DNA of 64,000 nt from Dioscorea cayenensis subsp. rotundata (GCF_009730915.1 NC_052473.1:16636100-16700099); one strand, 5' to 3'; shown: positions 1-11,478, counted from the first letter of the stretch. Notes: generated by a model not told the origin, from the letters alone. Made by a program: numbers and translations.

Positions 1-228
1 NNNNNNNNNNNNNNNNNNNNNNNNNNNNNNNNNNNNNNNNNNNNNNNNNNNNNNNNNNNNNNNNNNNNNNNNNNNNNNNNNNNNNNNNNNNNNNNNNNNN
101 NNNNNNNNNNNNNNNNNNNNNNNNNNNNNNNNNNNNNNNNNNNNNNNNNNNNNNNNNNNNNNNNNNNNNNNNNNNNNNNNNNNNNNNNNNNNNNNNNNNN
201 NNNNNNNNNNNNNNNNNNNNNNNNNNNN
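1..228. other. Assembly gap (N run)
   Basis: All bases are N. The left end of the GGTTC-rich repeat that follows is therefore missing. Confidence 1.
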
Positions 229-624
229 GCGGTTCGATTCGATTCGGTTTCGGTTTTCGATTCTGGCGGTTTTGATTCAATGATTCGGTTTGACTGGTTA
301 CATACGGTTCGGTTTTTAAACTAAATAATTCAATAATTCAAATTAATTAACACAAAAAAATACAAGAATTAATTTAATACTAATATAAGATAGTAGGTTA
401 AGTTAGTAGGTATCACGAGTATCACGAGGTTTTCAATGTTTTTATTTATTTTGTTGTTATTATTTTTTTAATGTTCATGTATGTTATTTGTTTTTTTCTT
501 TTTGGAATTGTTTTTTTATTTTTTTGTTTTTTTCCTTTTTTTCTTTTTGATTTCTAGTATACTTATATAAGTTGCATAGTTTACAAATTGAAAATCTTGG
601 GAGTTTTATCTATATATTGGAATA

Positions 625-671
<47 letters not shown>

Positions 672-1594
672 TTAAATGATCAACAAAATCAGGCAAATTG
701 ATATATATACACATATATATTCATGTTTATTTTATTTTATTTATTTATATATTTTTTTAATGATTCGAATGTTTTACATGAGAGCATTTTACTCAGTATA
801 TTTTCATTTATATAAAATAAATATAATTTAATATGAACTACGTTAATTTTGTAAGTTTCAAAACGGAAGATACATGAAATCTAGTCTTTGTTTTTTATAT
901 TAAATTATAAAAATAATATGGAAATCTACTAAAGAATTGAATATTTAAGTACTTCTCGTTAATTAAATTATTTTAATAAATCCATATTTAATTTGTAACT
1001 AATAATTTGTGGCATAATCAATTAATTATAACTTATCATCTTGCATGAGTAACAAAGTTTCGCATGGCACAGAGACATATAAGTTGGACGAATGTCACAA
1101 ATTAGACCCTAATCGGGCTAATCAAGTATTCGTAATCGGACTCTAATCAATAATCAATTTGGTTAATATCTTTTAATTAATTATTTAAAAATATCTTTAA
1201 ACATGCAATTACTTAATTAATTACTAATTAATGATATTAACAAAAATAAAAAAACCTAATCATAAATGACGTTATTTATATAGTATGACATTATTCATAT
1301 TATATTTATATAGTATGACATTATTCATATTATATTTATATAATATAATATGAACTTTTGTTTTGAACCTTTGGTTGAACCAGTATGTGGAGCTACGGGG
1401 TTGAACCGCATATGGGAACTGCCGGTTGGAACTGCGGTTGAACCGCCGGGTTTTCACGGTTTTTAAATTTTGAAACCGAACCGAACCTTATATAAAGGTT
1501 CGGTTCCGGGTTTTAGGACTGATACGGTTTTTCCGGTTCCGGTTCCGGTTTTTGGCGGTTCGATTCCGGTTCGGTTCCACGGTTTCGGTTCAAA
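229..1594. mobile_element. GGTTCGGTT-rich transposon remnant
   Basis: Both ends (229-320 and about 1430-1594) are built of variants of GGTTCGGTTCCGGTT, around an AT-rich core with a long (TA)n run at 626-669 and a short tandem repeat at 1280-1340. GC-rich subterminal repeats around an AT-rich core resemble non-autonomous hAT-type elements. The left terminus lies in the N gap, so neither terminal inverted repeats nor a target duplication can be checked. Short reading frames inside are not coding-like. Confidence 0.5.
626..669. repeat. (TA)n microsatellite
   Basis: Uninterrupted TA dinucleotides over about 44 bases. Confidence 0.95.
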
Positions 1595-1827
1595 ATGGCC
1601 ACGTCTACCTATATTCACATCGCAAACCAAAATAAAGACTACTTTCTAAGGTGTGCATACCTCAGTGGTCATACTGATGCACACAAGCCCTATGGTGAGA
1701 TCTGTAAGGACCTATTCTACTATGATGTCAACTTGCTTTACCCCTTCGTAATGAAAGAATATCCAATGCAAGGTGGTAAGCCTGTCTAGCACGGAAATAA
1801 TAAAGAAGACTTTTTAATGTATTGAGT
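1595..1827 (+). pseudogene. Family B DNA polymerase fragment (mitochondrial linear-plasmid type)
   Basis: The frame from 1595 encodes about 64 residues ending in GGKPV. It contains SGHTDAHKPYGE followed by YYDVNLLYPFVMKEYPM. This matches the motif A region (DxxSLYP) of protein-primed family B DNA polymerases carried by linear plasmids of fungal and plant mitochondria. The usual Ser after DVN is Leu here. The frame hits TAG exactly where the family has Trp, then continues as HGN before losing similarity and reaching a second stop near 1827. Only a small piece of an enzyme of several hundred residues is present, with no exonuclease, motif B or motif C. The immediate neighbours are transposon-like. 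I infer a decayed nuclear insertion of mitochondrial or plasmid DNA. The family call is fairly secure; the route of transfer is inference. Confidence 0.75.
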
Positions 1828-1973
1828 TGGTAATTACATTATCAGTAATGTTATCTCAATTATCAAATTTTGAGAATGTAATATTACCATCTCATCAACC
1901 GAATGAAGTAATCTTATATTATTCAGTCCAAATTATGGGGTAATCTACTCGCAACTAAACACCACCTAAGAGC
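1815..1973. mobile_element. Possible small MITE
   Basis: GAGTTGGTAATTACATT near 1825 and the inverse of GAGATGGTAATATTACATT near 1880 form an imperfect inverted repeat. The right end, read inward, is GGTGGTGTTTAGTTGCG, typical of Harbinger-type MITE ends. No target duplication is clear. Confidence 0.35.
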
Positions 1974-2167
1974 TTTTGCACTTACACCTACCGTTTATGC
2001 TTATATCAACTAAATAGTCTCACGAAATTATCCCAAACTACGTGCCATCCATACCATGAAGGGCATGGGGTCCACATTATGATGGAGGCAAACACTAAGA
2101 TATATTCACCATGCTTTTTTTCTTCTCTTACGGATGGAAAGACTTCAATTTTATCACCATTTCTAAG

Positions 2168-2514
2168 GTTTTGTTTGGTTTGACTTGGCTTATAAAAAAA
2201 GTACTTCTTTTTTTTTTTAGTTTAGTAGAAGTGTTTCTGAAAAAAAGTGTTTCTCCAGAGTAAGTTAAGCACTTTTTGTATTTTCTGTTTGGATTAATTT
2301 TTATGTAAAAGCATAAGCTGTAAAAATAAGCTAAAAAAATAGTTTTTTTCATAAGCTAGTCATGACTAGCTTTTGAAAAAAAAATTGTTTTCAGTTTTTT
2401 TACATCTTCTGCTTTTTTAGATTAGCCAATACAAACAATATTTTTGGAACCCAGAAGTGTTTAACTTATAAAAAAACACTTTTGCATTTTCCAAAAACCA
2501 ATCCAAACAAGGCT
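2168..2514. mobile_element. MITE with TTGTTTGG ends
   Basis: The left end GGTTTTGTTTGGTTTGACTT and the inverse of the right end (GCCTTGTTTGGATTGG) form an imperfect terminal inverted repeat around A/T-rich DNA. A related copy lies at 55033-55360 in a callose synthase intron. The exact boundaries and target duplication are unclear. Confidence 0.55.
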
Positions 2515-2766
2515 CGATCTTCTATAAAATCCCCCTCAAACCCCTTTTGTCTAGTGACACCCCAATTTCCATCTCCCCAATCTCCAGTGAGATCCTAGGA
2601 CCCATCCTATCAGTGATGTCAAAATGAGGTGATGGAAGGCTCAAGGAGAATGTGGTGGTGGCGAAGATGAGAGATGATCCTATGCCGGTAATGATCATAA
2701 AGAAGGAGATCATGGATGGTGACTAACTTTGTGAACTCGTGGATCATGGACATTGATGCCGCTTAA
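2515..2766. other. Spacer, no gene recognised
   Basis: Between two MITEs. One plus-strand frame (about 2617-2725) is open and moderately coding-like, but I recognise no family and see no gene structure. Confidence 0.4.
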
Positions 2767-2919
2767 GGCTTTGCTTGGATGGAGGAAGGGGTGGGTTCAT
2801 AAAGTAATGGAAAGGAAGGGTTGAATAAATTACAAACCCTTCTAAACCCTCCCCCATGCATGGGTTCAAAGAACCCTTACTTTATGAACCCTCCCAAACC
2901 CTCCCAGCCAAGCAAGCCC
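2767..2919. mobile_element. Tourist-like (PIF/Harbinger) MITE
   Basis: The left end GGCTTTGCTTGGATGG and the inverse of the right end (GGGCTTGCTTGGCTGG) form terminal inverted repeats that extend inward through GTTCATAAAGTAA. A TAA flanks both sides (2764-2766 and 2920-2922), the TWA-type target duplication of this superfamily. Length 153 bp. Confidence 0.8.
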
Positions 2920-2922
2920 TAA

Positions 2923-4976
2923 CCTTCTCCAACATTCAAGCATAGCGCCGCCATGCGAGTGATGCTGAGATTAGACACCATCTCATTTGGGACACAATTT
3001 CATAAAAATTTCTTAGTTGATATAACATTATTCTTTTTTAATTATAAGGTTATCAGACTCGCCCCAATGACTCGGCGAAGCCAAGAATCAAGAGTCTAAG
3101 GTTCAACCATGGTCAACCAAAACCAAGGCCAATAAATTTGTATTTTAAATATATCCATAAAAAAAATTGTTGCTTTTGAATTTTATACTAAATATTCTAT
3201 TGAGAGGAAATCTTCAATTTAACTGATTTAGTGTGTTTTATTTAAAAATAAATAAATGAATAAATCAAAGTTTTTCAAACTCAAAAGAAATCCCTCAATC
3301 TCTCTCAATCCTTCAAAGAAATCCATCAAATAAAAAGATATTTTACAAAATTTAAGGATGTAATTAATTTTTGAAAGTGATAATTACATCCAATTTTACT
3401 TGTTAGTTTTCACAATGCAAATAATTAATTTTTATAAAAAGACAAGCTATTTTTAATTGCCACCATTAACTTAGTTATGACATGCATTTTGAAGGGATAA
3501 TGCATTTAATTATTTCATTATAATCCAACAAAGTGGTAGACAAAATTTTTGGGGAAAAATGGTTAATAGTCTCTTGGTTTTTTAAAGTGACAAATAAAAT
3601 AAAATTAAGAGCATTCTAGAAAGGGACAAATAAAAAATAACAAAAAAATAATAATTTTAGAGTTATTATTAGAAATAAACAAGATGAGATTTTTTATTTT
3701 TTAAATATAACTACTTATTTTGAGAAATCCAGAAGAGTGAAATTTCATTTCCTAGAATTTAAATATAACTACTTATTTTTTAAAAAAAATAACTTTTCAT
3801 GGTTATTATCAGAAGGAAAATGAAAGTTATGCAATAGGTGAATACAGTGCTCTATATGAAATAGATAGATAGATATTGGCTTTTTACAGGTACCACCCTT
3901 AAAATATTCAAATTTGTCATGTGTCATTTTTCAATGTTATATGCAGCACTTTATCTGAGATTATAGGATTAGTTCATTAAAAGAAAATAATAATATCAAT
4001 TTTGATGTTGCAAATGCTCATCCCAACAACAACAGTAATAATAATAATAAATTTGCGTATTTTTTAGAAGCTTTGCATGCATGTTATTGTAAAAACTTAA
4101 ATTACACATACATTTATATATAATATATTATTAAATAGAAATTATTTATAAAATGAAAGTCTATTTTAAAATATATTAATTAACACAGTTATTATAACTT
4201 TACATCTAACAAAGATACGGAAGAGAGAAACATCTTTCAGCTCTTTTTACTGCATTCTTTATTTAGCTCATTTAAAATAATTAATTATTAAAAATAAATA
4301 ATTAATAAACAAAAAAATATTTAAACAATTTGATGGAGATGATTGGAATGATTTTATAATCTAGATGTATAATCTGTCCCAGAGTGATTCAATGAACAAT
4401 TTATGTTTTTTTTATTGCATTTAAGTTTTTATTTATATTATTTATGATATTAATAATTGAAAAACTTTAAATACACTTATTTATTTGTGCAATAAATATC
4501 TATAATATTTTTGAAATTCAAGATATATAATATAACAACTTTCATTATAGGAGTTGTTTAGTTATATTATTTTTTATATATGATATTACATCAAAACCCC
4601 TCACAATTTTAAAAACTCCGATGTGAAACCAAGGAGAATGCCTAGTCTTACAAAATATAAATGTTTTTAAGAGCTTTGCATGTAGTACACCCTCATGAAA
4701 ACTTCAATATTCTCCCTCTATTCTGAAATACAAGTAATTTTAGAAAAAAAAATTATTTAAAAATAATTATCGTTTTACAATACATTTTTTTTTCAATTTT
4801 TCCCATAACCCTAAAAAATATATGGTTGAAAAAGAAGGATAATTTAGTAATTTATTTTTTAAAATTGGATAATTTATTAATTGATTATATGTATTTTTGG
4901 AATGGTATAAAATTTTATAATGTTCAATATATTTGAAAATATATAAATTAAATTTAAAAAATATGAACATATGCAT
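2923..4976. other. AT-rich intergenic DNA
   Basis: No open frame with coding character, RNA gene or complete transposon seen. A Stowaway-like fragment (CTCCCTCTATTCTGAAATAC) lies near 4711. Confidence 0.6.
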
Positions 4977-5757
4977 CAAGGTTGTCAAAACCGAATCGAG
5001 GTTGAACCGGGGTCAATAATTAAATATAAAAAATATTATAATAATTAATGAGCAAATATAATATTAAACCCATAATTATAATATAAAAACCTACTCAAAT
5101 TTGATATTTAAATTGATAAATGACATTATATACAGTAGAGTTTTCTAATTATGTCATTTATTTTTACATTTTTTAAATATTTACAAATTTAATATATTAA
5201 TATATAATTATCGAACTTCTCTCGGTGTTATTTATTTATTTGTTTATTAGTTGATTTTGTTAAAATAGATAAGAAATTTAATTCACTAATTCTTATATTT
5301 CAATTAAGTTTTATTTTGTTTTAAATTTTCTTATATTTTTTATTTAATTAAAATATTTTAATTATATATTTTTATAATAAAATTACACTCATTTATTGTT
5401 TTATTTTCTTAATAAATTAAATTTTTAGAAAATATTTACATAACACATTAATAAATTTTATTTTTAAATGTTAATTTTTGTTGGTATGTTTATGATATAT
5501 ATATATATTATAATTCTATTTATCGTCTAATGAGAAAATAATAATAAATTATTAAATATTGTAAAGAAAAAAATTAAACATTGTGACCCCGTACGGGATC
5601 AAGCTGGTTCCCTGATTGAACCGTCCAGGGTCACTGCTAATACCGGATTTTTAATACCCGATTCAATCGGGATATCCCCGGTACGTAGCATGATCGATTC
5701 TCGATTTTTCCCAGGTTAAACCCTGGGCAGACCGATCCGAGTCCCCTGACAACCTCG
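4977..5757. mobile_element. Non-autonomous hAT element
   Basis: The ends read inward as CAAGGTTGTCA (left) and CGAGGTTGTCA (inverse of right), flanked by identical 8-bp target duplications ATATGCAT at 4969-4976 and 5758-5765. Subterminal regions are GC-rich (GGTTGAACCGG, TTCAATCGGG) and the core is AT-rich. An 8-bp duplication with CARGG-type ends indicates hAT. There is no transposase frame, so it is non-autonomous; length 781 bp. Confidence 0.85.
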
Positions 5758-6190
5758 ATATGCATATGTATATACATACATACATTGAGAATTAATAAAG
5801 CGTTCCTTTGAACAACAGAAAAAGACACCAAGATATTATTTATAACCACATTAAAATAGAACCAACAAGTTTGACTCAGATGCACCAGTACAGAGTTAAA
5901 AAGTGATTGCCTCAAGAGAGGTATAGTAAATAGTGGATATGGCCAGCATTTTTATTAAATTATTGACTCAATGGATATTTTATCAGCAAGTATGTGCAAC
6001 AAATCAAATAAACAAGAGAAAACAATTGATGTACAAGAGTGTTAACAAGCTTGAGAATTTCTTCAGGCTTAACTGAATGTTCTCTCATGTGTTGAAACCA
6101 CAGCCAAAACCTGTACTAAGTAAGCTCCTGGTCAGCCTGAAGGTCAAACCACAGAATAAAGTTATTACCATAACATCATAAATAAATCCC

Positions 6191-6668
6191 AATGAAAAAC
6201 TTACTATAGCTGCTGTCATCACAAATTTGGGCAAGTCTTCATTTTACTGTTTACAAATATGATCACTTTGATTGATCCCACCTCCAACTGCAATCTAGAA
6301 AAAGAAAATGGCAACCATGTTTGATATTTCAATAGCAACATTTTTAGAACTGCCCTATGGGGATGTTTCATGACAATGCAATGCAGACAGCACAATGGCA
6401 GTATGCCAATGAAACAGCATACTCATGTGGAGGAGAAAACTAAATCAGGCTGACATTAAAACAATAATCAGGTAACTAAATCTGAGAACTATAGTGTAGT
6501 TGCCTCTTAAAATGATAGAGGCCGTATCGAACTTTTCATAGCCATTACTTGATAGGTCAATGCAGAACTTGTAGCGGAAAATGGAAAGAGGCTCAGTTTC
6601 ACCCTGCTATCAGGAAGATGATAATAAGCTGCAAATGGTAGCCAGCACAGTCTAGCTAGCCTTCCATG
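6191..6668. repeat. Segment inverted relative to 18013-18475
   Basis: This ~470 bp matches 18013-18475 in reverse orientation while flanking DNA on both sides matches in direct orientation. A third related copy (about 22620-23480) agrees with the orientation seen here, so the 18 kb copy is the rearranged one. Confidence 0.7.
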
Positions 6669-6853
6669 TTGCCTCGCCATCCATCTCCATTTCAATTTCA
6701 GGTTTTTCATATTTCTGCAAACTCTGGGCCCGTTTGGTAATTTCTTTATTTATTTATTTTTTTGTTGGGGGGTGGAAAGTAAAAGAACCATGGACTTTCT
6801 CTTTCCCTTCAATCCAAGCACAAGTTGGTTTTAGGGGATATCATCACAGCCTC
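6588..6853 (-). ncRNA. Box C/D-like RNA element, long form (266 nt)
   Basis: Read on the minus strand it starts GAGGCU-GUGAUGA (box C) and ends CUGA-GCCUC (box D), so six terminal bases pair (GAGGCU/AGCCUC). CUGAUAGCAGGGUGAAA lies just before box D, giving the C'-like UGAUA and a short possible guide. The inner hairpin is degenerate (GCAGCUUAUUAUC). Length is more than twice that of ordinary C/D snoRNAs. The 12399 element is related. Its duplicate at 18 kb is split by an inversion. Confidence 0.55.
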
Positions 6854-7483
6854 TTGAGACACATAAATGGAGACAAGAAAGAAGATGAAGATGAAGGAAC
6901 ACCAAAGTCATGTTTGGAACAATGGAATGCATGTACCAGCCTTGAATTGCTATTTTCACTTGAGGCAAAATTACAGAAATGCATGATGCCTTGACATATG
7001 TGATTATGCAAGCCACTTAAATGGATTTTTGGCAAAGATGAAGGATTAGACCGCTAAGGAAGGCAAAAAGTGGACGACCCTCGCCGGCGCAAGTGATAAC
7101 ATGGTCCACGCACATGTAGACACTAGAACCACCAGCACACAACCACTCCTCACACTCCCAGAAATATACTCCCACTTGTGATCCAAACTCTCACCACTAG
7201 TAAAAGGTTCTAACAGATCCAAACTACCAATATACCACTTAATCATTGATAAGCCACTAAAATGTATTACTTGCATGTATATATACACACCCAATAAAAT
7301 TTCAATTTGCGTGTATCTAAAATTCATAATAAAAGCCAAAGGTGAGCAAAATGCCTATTGCCCAATTGACACCAGTCCCTTGTGTAGGATGTCAAACACC
7401 TAAGTGAAGCAAGGTAAGAGCTCAGTGTGTTAAGATATTATTGTTGTTGTCCAGTGAAAAAGTATTCCCCAAATAGTTATGAC

Positions 7484-8065
7484 TACACCTGTCCAAGGGC
7501 CGGGCTACCCGCCCATGCCCAAAGGCCCGCCCGAAATTTGAGCGGGTTTGGACAAATATATAAGGCCCGATGTCCGGGCCTTGGACAAAAAAAAACCCGT
7601 TTTAAAAATGGGCCGGGTTTGGGTTTTGTTGTTAAAAGCCCGACCTGACCCGGCCCGGCCCGTATTATAAAATATATTTATTAATTAAGTTGGTATATAC
7701 TTATACAATATATATATATATATATATTTGATTGCCATTAATTATAATGATTTGAATTTTAGTTGTTTTAATTAAATAAAGATTTATATTTGGTATTTTA
7801 ACTTTTAAGTATTTTGTAGAACAATATTTGGTCATATCCACATATTAATAATATTGTTAATTTTTTTTTATAATTTATATATTATTTAATAAAAACTATT
7901 TGGGCGGGCTTGGGCGGGCCTTGGGTAGAGATCATTAAATTTGGGCGGGCTTGGACAAGGATTAAAGCCCGAATTTTCAGGTCGGGCCGGGCTTGGGCAA
8001 TGTTGAATTTTAGTAATTTTCATTCAAGCCCGGCCCGAACCCGGCCCGGCCCATGGACAGGTCTA
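7484..8065. mobile_element. Non-autonomous hAT element, GGCCCGGCCC-rich
   Basis: Ends read inward as TACACCTGTCCA and TAGACCTGTCCA, followed by GGGCCGGG repeats. The 8-bp target duplication GTTATGAC lies at 7476-7483 and 8066-8073. The paralogous position near 19120 (CCAAATAATAATGACTAATG) has no insertion and one copy of the target, so this element entered after the block duplicated. 582 bp, no transposase. Confidence 0.88.
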
Positions 8066-8279
8066 GTTATGACTAATGGTTGTTATTATTGATGTAATAT
8101 TATTCATTCATTTGAAAATACATCTCGTCTTCCTGTCATTCAACCAGGCAAAAGAAAACAGTTCCCCTTCCTTTTCTTCTTATTCTCATTTTTGAGTTTG
8201 TAGGGACATGGACACTCCTCAAACCCTCAACCTCTAATTAGGAAAGAGTGCTATTCAGTTCCCTCTGAGAGGAACAAGA

Positions 8280-8424
8280 GAGGTTCAGATTCAGTCCTTA
8301 TTATCAAACACAATTCAACAACCAGAATCAATGATGGCTGCAGTGGTGGCCTGTAGATTTGCAGGTCACCGGGGCTGCCACGCCATTTTAAACATAAAAC
8401 TTCAGGACAAATCATCACTACCTC
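8280..8424 (-). ncRNA. Box C/D-like RNA element (145 nt)
   Basis: On the minus strand: GAGGU then AGUGAUGA (box C); hairpin with AUGGC-GUG-GCAG on the 5' side and CUGC-A-GCCAU on the 3' side, extended inside by GGUG/CACC and CCUG/CAGG pairing; UUUGAUAA (C'-like); GGACUGAAU; CUGA (box D); ACCUC closing a five-pair terminal stem. The stem differs in sequence from that of the 8609 element but stays paired, which supports a functional RNA. Duplicate at 19802-19947. Confidence 0.68.
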
Positions 8425-8608
8425 TGAAAATGGTAGTCATGAACTAGATAAACTTTATAGGGTTTGCAAAATAAGCAAACCCTCATCTGACCTCAAATCT
8501 AATTCTGACCTCATTTGGATTATTATTATTATTGTCATTGTTGTTGTTGTCATCGACAATATGGTCTCTGTACTTTTGTTTCATTGTGTTCAAAAAAACA
8601 AGAAACAA

Positions 8609-8732
8609 GAGGCTCAGATGTGTAACCCTTTCTATCAGAGATAAACACTAAATCAAGGGCTGCAGCAGTAGCTGCCAAGCCACTTGATCTTGAGACTCTT
8701 GTAAGTATAATTGGGCAAATCATCACAGCCTC
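8609..8732 (-). ncRNA. Box C/D-like RNA element (124 nt)
   Basis: On the minus strand: GAGGCU-GUGAUGAUUUG at the 5' end, UCUGAUAGAAAGGGUUACAC before box D (CUGA), and AGCCUC at the 3' end, giving a six-pair terminal stem. The inner hairpin has GCAGC/GCUGC with a UACU loop. Best preserved of the short class; paralogues at 14960, 15425, 20116, 26381 and 26752. A (TGG)n tract lies just upstream (8776-8809 on the plus strand). Confidence 0.68.
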
Positions 8733-8861
8733 ACAGAGACATGGCCAACAACAATACAGTCGCAAGAGAACTAGGCCTCACCACCACCACCACCACCACC
8801 ACCACCACTACCAGCAGCAGCAGAGAAGATAGGGCTGCAAACGAGGTGCACATGAGCACAC

Positions 8862-8990
8862 ATTAATCCATCATACCACCAAGATCCCTCTTCTTTGGCC
8901 CCAATTATCTCCATAAGAACAGGAGCAGTGGTTTCCTGCAGAGAAGCAGGCCATCCAGATTCCAAACTGCTTCACCATGGCTACAAAGAG
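8862..8990 (-). ncRNA. Conserved segment H (unit B')
   Basis: A ~130-bp segment kept in all four transcription units (also 15661, 20301, 26989). On the minus strand it has GGATGGCCTGCTTCTCTGCA, a self-complementary GCCUGC...GCAGG hairpin followed by AACCACUGC. It resembles the C/D-element hairpin but has no clear box C or D. It could be an exon of the host transcript or another structured RNA. A reading frame containing GWPASLQETTAP exists in the two B units but is not kept in the A units. Confidence 0.4.
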
Positions 8991-9080
8991 ATAATAAAGG
9001 AACAAAGAAGATGATTCAAGGATAAAGATCTCTCTCTATCTCTCTCTCTCTCTCCGTCATCCTCATCCTCCTGCACTCGA

Positions 9081-9227
9081 GAGGAAACAATAAGCCCCTG
9101 GAGAGAAAACATGATTCATAAACAAGAATCAAAGATGGCTGCAGCGGTGACCTGTAGATTTGCAGCACACCAAGCTGCCCCGCCATTTCAATCCTCACAA
9201 AACTTACAGATGAATCATCACTACCTC
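9081..9227 (-). pseudogene. Degenerate box C/D-like element
   Basis: Box C with its stem strand (GAGGU-AGUGAUGA, minus strand, at 9227) and the full hairpin (AUGGC-GGG-GCAG / CUGC-A-GCCAU, with GGUG/CACC extension) are intact. Box D is gone: the expected position reads UGUUUCCUC. Duplicate at about 20470-20606 has also lost box D. Confidence 0.5.
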
Positions 9228-9515
9228 AAATTAAAAAAGAGGACAAACTTTGCTTGAATGCAACATTGAAAGTAACTAGCTCACTTAAACTCAGATCATT
9301 TGAATTCTTAAACGACATGTATTTTGGAATGGAGAGAGTATATAATTTGAATAGGAGACATCAAGATAACAGATAAGATTTTTGCAATTCAAATGGAAAG
9401 ATGGCAGATTTCAAGAAGATAGATGCAAATAGCCTTTTTTCTTTGTTTTCTCAATTTTTTCATCACTCAGAATGCACCATTGATTTCATTCTTGTTCTTC
9501 AGAGAAGAGAAGGCA

Positions 9516-9590
9516 GGCTCACATCTGCCCTTTTCATTTCATTAATGAAGAGCAAGAACCAAAGAAGCTGCTATAGTGACCAGGCCATTT
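9516..9590 (-). pseudogene. Partial box C/D-like element
   Basis: The 3' half is present: a hairpin remnant (AUGGCCUGG...UAGC-A-GCUUC), AAUGAAAAGGGCAGAU and a D box changed to GUGA before GCC. No convincing box C lies to the right. The duplicate at 20847 keeps CUGA. Confidence 0.4.
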
Positions 9591-9860
9591 GTTTTCCAAT
9601 TCTTGTACTTAATTTTTGTTTTCTAAGAGGCAGGCAAGGACATCCCAGAAACACTTGTTGAGAAAGGAGAAAGGGCCATAGAACAGGACTGGGGATCAAC
9701 GATGGAGGTGTCATGCACCTTAACACTTGTTGCAATTTCGTTTGGCAGTTATAAGAACATCTACATCACCTCCAAAAAGTGACAAGAGAGAGCAAGAAGA
9801 GCCGCTGCAGCAGCAATAGGAGGTGAGCAGGAATTACAGGGTTGAAGATAAGAGAGAACA

Positions 9861-9965
9861 GAGCTTTAGGACTACCAACCCTTCACACTCCTTTTCTCTC
9901 TTAGTCTCTTCAGAGCCCCTTCCCTATTGATTAAAGTGGCATAATTGCATATATCTATATAAAAC
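9861..9965 (-). promoter_or_regulatory. Putative leader/promoter region of unit B'
   Basis: Carries GGACTACCAACCCTT (plus strand), a motif kept in all four units (also 16080, 21197, 27402). To the right, a minus-strand TATA-like TTTTATATAGATATATGC lies at 9943-9963, with CACGTG at 9972-9977. I infer transcription leftwards; the start site cannot be fixed. Confidence 0.4.
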
Positions 9966-10017
9966 TCATCACACGTGATGATGATGAGTCACATAAGTCC
10001 ACTGACAGTGCTACAAC

Positions 10018-10054
10018 AAATGGCTGCAGACCACAACAATCTGCCACGCCATTT
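10018..10054 (-). ncRNA. Isolated conserved hairpin
   Basis: On the minus strand AAAUGGC-GUG-GCAG pairs with CUGC-A-GCCAUUU around an 11-nt loop: the array hairpin with its 3x1 internal loop, here without clear C and D boxes. The duplicate at 21384-21420 has lost part of the inner pairing. Confidence 0.45.
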
Positions 10055-11337
10055 TAACACGCGCACGTGCACGCAATGTGGCATCAGTAGTGTTCCATGC
10101 ATACACAAAGCCAATGTCAATGGGAAATAATAGAATTGTAGGAAACATTTCCATATAGCAGAATTGGTGAAAGATACAAAAGGGCCTTTAGTATAACAGT
10201 ATTGGCACTATTACTAAGCCTTGGTTTGCGGGACCCTTATTGCACAATTCAAAACACGCTAAATGCAGAATTGCCAAGGGTCCAACCCAATCCCCATGTC
10301 GGCCGGGTGGGGACAAACAAAGGATCCACAGTTCAATTATAAGACATTGTGCTTGTATCAAAATGTGGTGATGCTAGTTTAGGGAATTTCCATAAAGTCA
10401 GTAGAACATTTCCTGTTTAAGCAAAATTGACACAGAAATACCATGGCACCTACCTTGTATAGCTTAGGCATCAGGGAAAGTAACAGAACCAAATTTCCCT
10501 TTTGAGGAGGAGGCTGCCATTGTCATAAAGACCTATTGTTCAGACACATGACACTCAAATAATAAATGATTCGTATAGGAGAAGCATAATAAATTGTGAA
10601 TATTGGCAGTGTTGTACAGTTATAAAGTTACCCTACATAAAATATGAGTAAATACATCCTTATCGCTCATTATATTGAATAATATTAAATTGATGACTCA
10701 ATGATCAAAACTAACTGGCCAGCATTCTAAAAAGATCATAGAACGAATGAAGTTGTTAATTACTGAAGATTGTAACAGCAAGTTCCATAAACATCAAATC
10801 AGAAAAGGCTTAACAATCTAGCAAGATGATTGTAATACTCGAGGTTCTAAAATTCCTAAATAAACAATAATAAAAATGCTAGGAGCCAATCTATGGTGGG
10901 TTAGGCCAAATACGCGTACAAATAATTATAAGGAAATTTAGCACCAGAATGTACCAAATTTCACATATTGTGAACAAGGCTCGATGTTGTCTCATTTACC
11001 AAAACAACAGCTTTCATCTAAGCCACAGATCCCTTTGACCTGAAAAAGAAACCACATAACAACTTTAAAGTGGCAAAGCACCAAAATGCATAAAAAAAAC
11101 CATCACACCCGCATGTGCACACACATGCATGAATATAATCCATGTGCAAGAAGACCACTGGCCAGAATCTGGACATATAAAGGATAAGAGAAGGAAACTG
11201 TTCCCTTCTGTAACTTGAACAGTAAAGACACTCACTAACTTCTGCCATAGAGATCACAGATAGCAAAGTAGACTGGCGGGCCGCGGCAGCCACAGAAACA
11301 ACAATAACAACAACAACAACAACAACTTCAAGCATAA

Positions 11338-11478
11338 AGCTCATGTCTGACCTTGAATCAAACATACTACTGAAACAAGTATTAGCGATGGCTGCAAAAA
11401 TGGCATGGAGAGTCACCCCTCACCTTAGCTGCCCCGCGATTTAAATCTAACCCTCTTTGATATTAAATCATCACAGCT
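11338..11478 (-). ncRNA. Box C/D-like element, D box altered (141 nt)
   Basis: Starts AGCU-GUGAUGAUUU and ends AUGA-GCU on the minus strand; the terminal stem is the self-complementary AGCU. The hairpin is GCGGGGCAGCUAAGG with ...UGCAGCCAUC. Box D reads AUGA rather than CUGA, as in the paralogue at 24276. Possibly decaying. Confidence 0.5.

Noticed and set aside
2522..2713. 63-codon minus-strand frame
   Set aside because: Lies between MITEs, matches no family I know, and the opposite strand is equally open.
8771..8965. Minus-strand frame with GWPASLQETTAP shared with 20192-20410
   Set aside because: Shared only between the B units; the homologous A-unit DNA has different frames and stops. 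Better explained as conserved RNA or exon sequence than as a protein.
9969..9987. Plus-strand TGATGATGATGA as a box C
   Set aside because: Simple GAT repeat; no partner box D with a complementary stem was found.
11018..11416. 132-codon minus-strand frame, with similar frames at 12627-13131 and 24019-24354
   Set aside because: The DNA is repeated in the array, but the frames are shifted between copies, are low-complexity (VVVV, AAAA) and encode no recognisable domain. They overlap the C/D-like elements.
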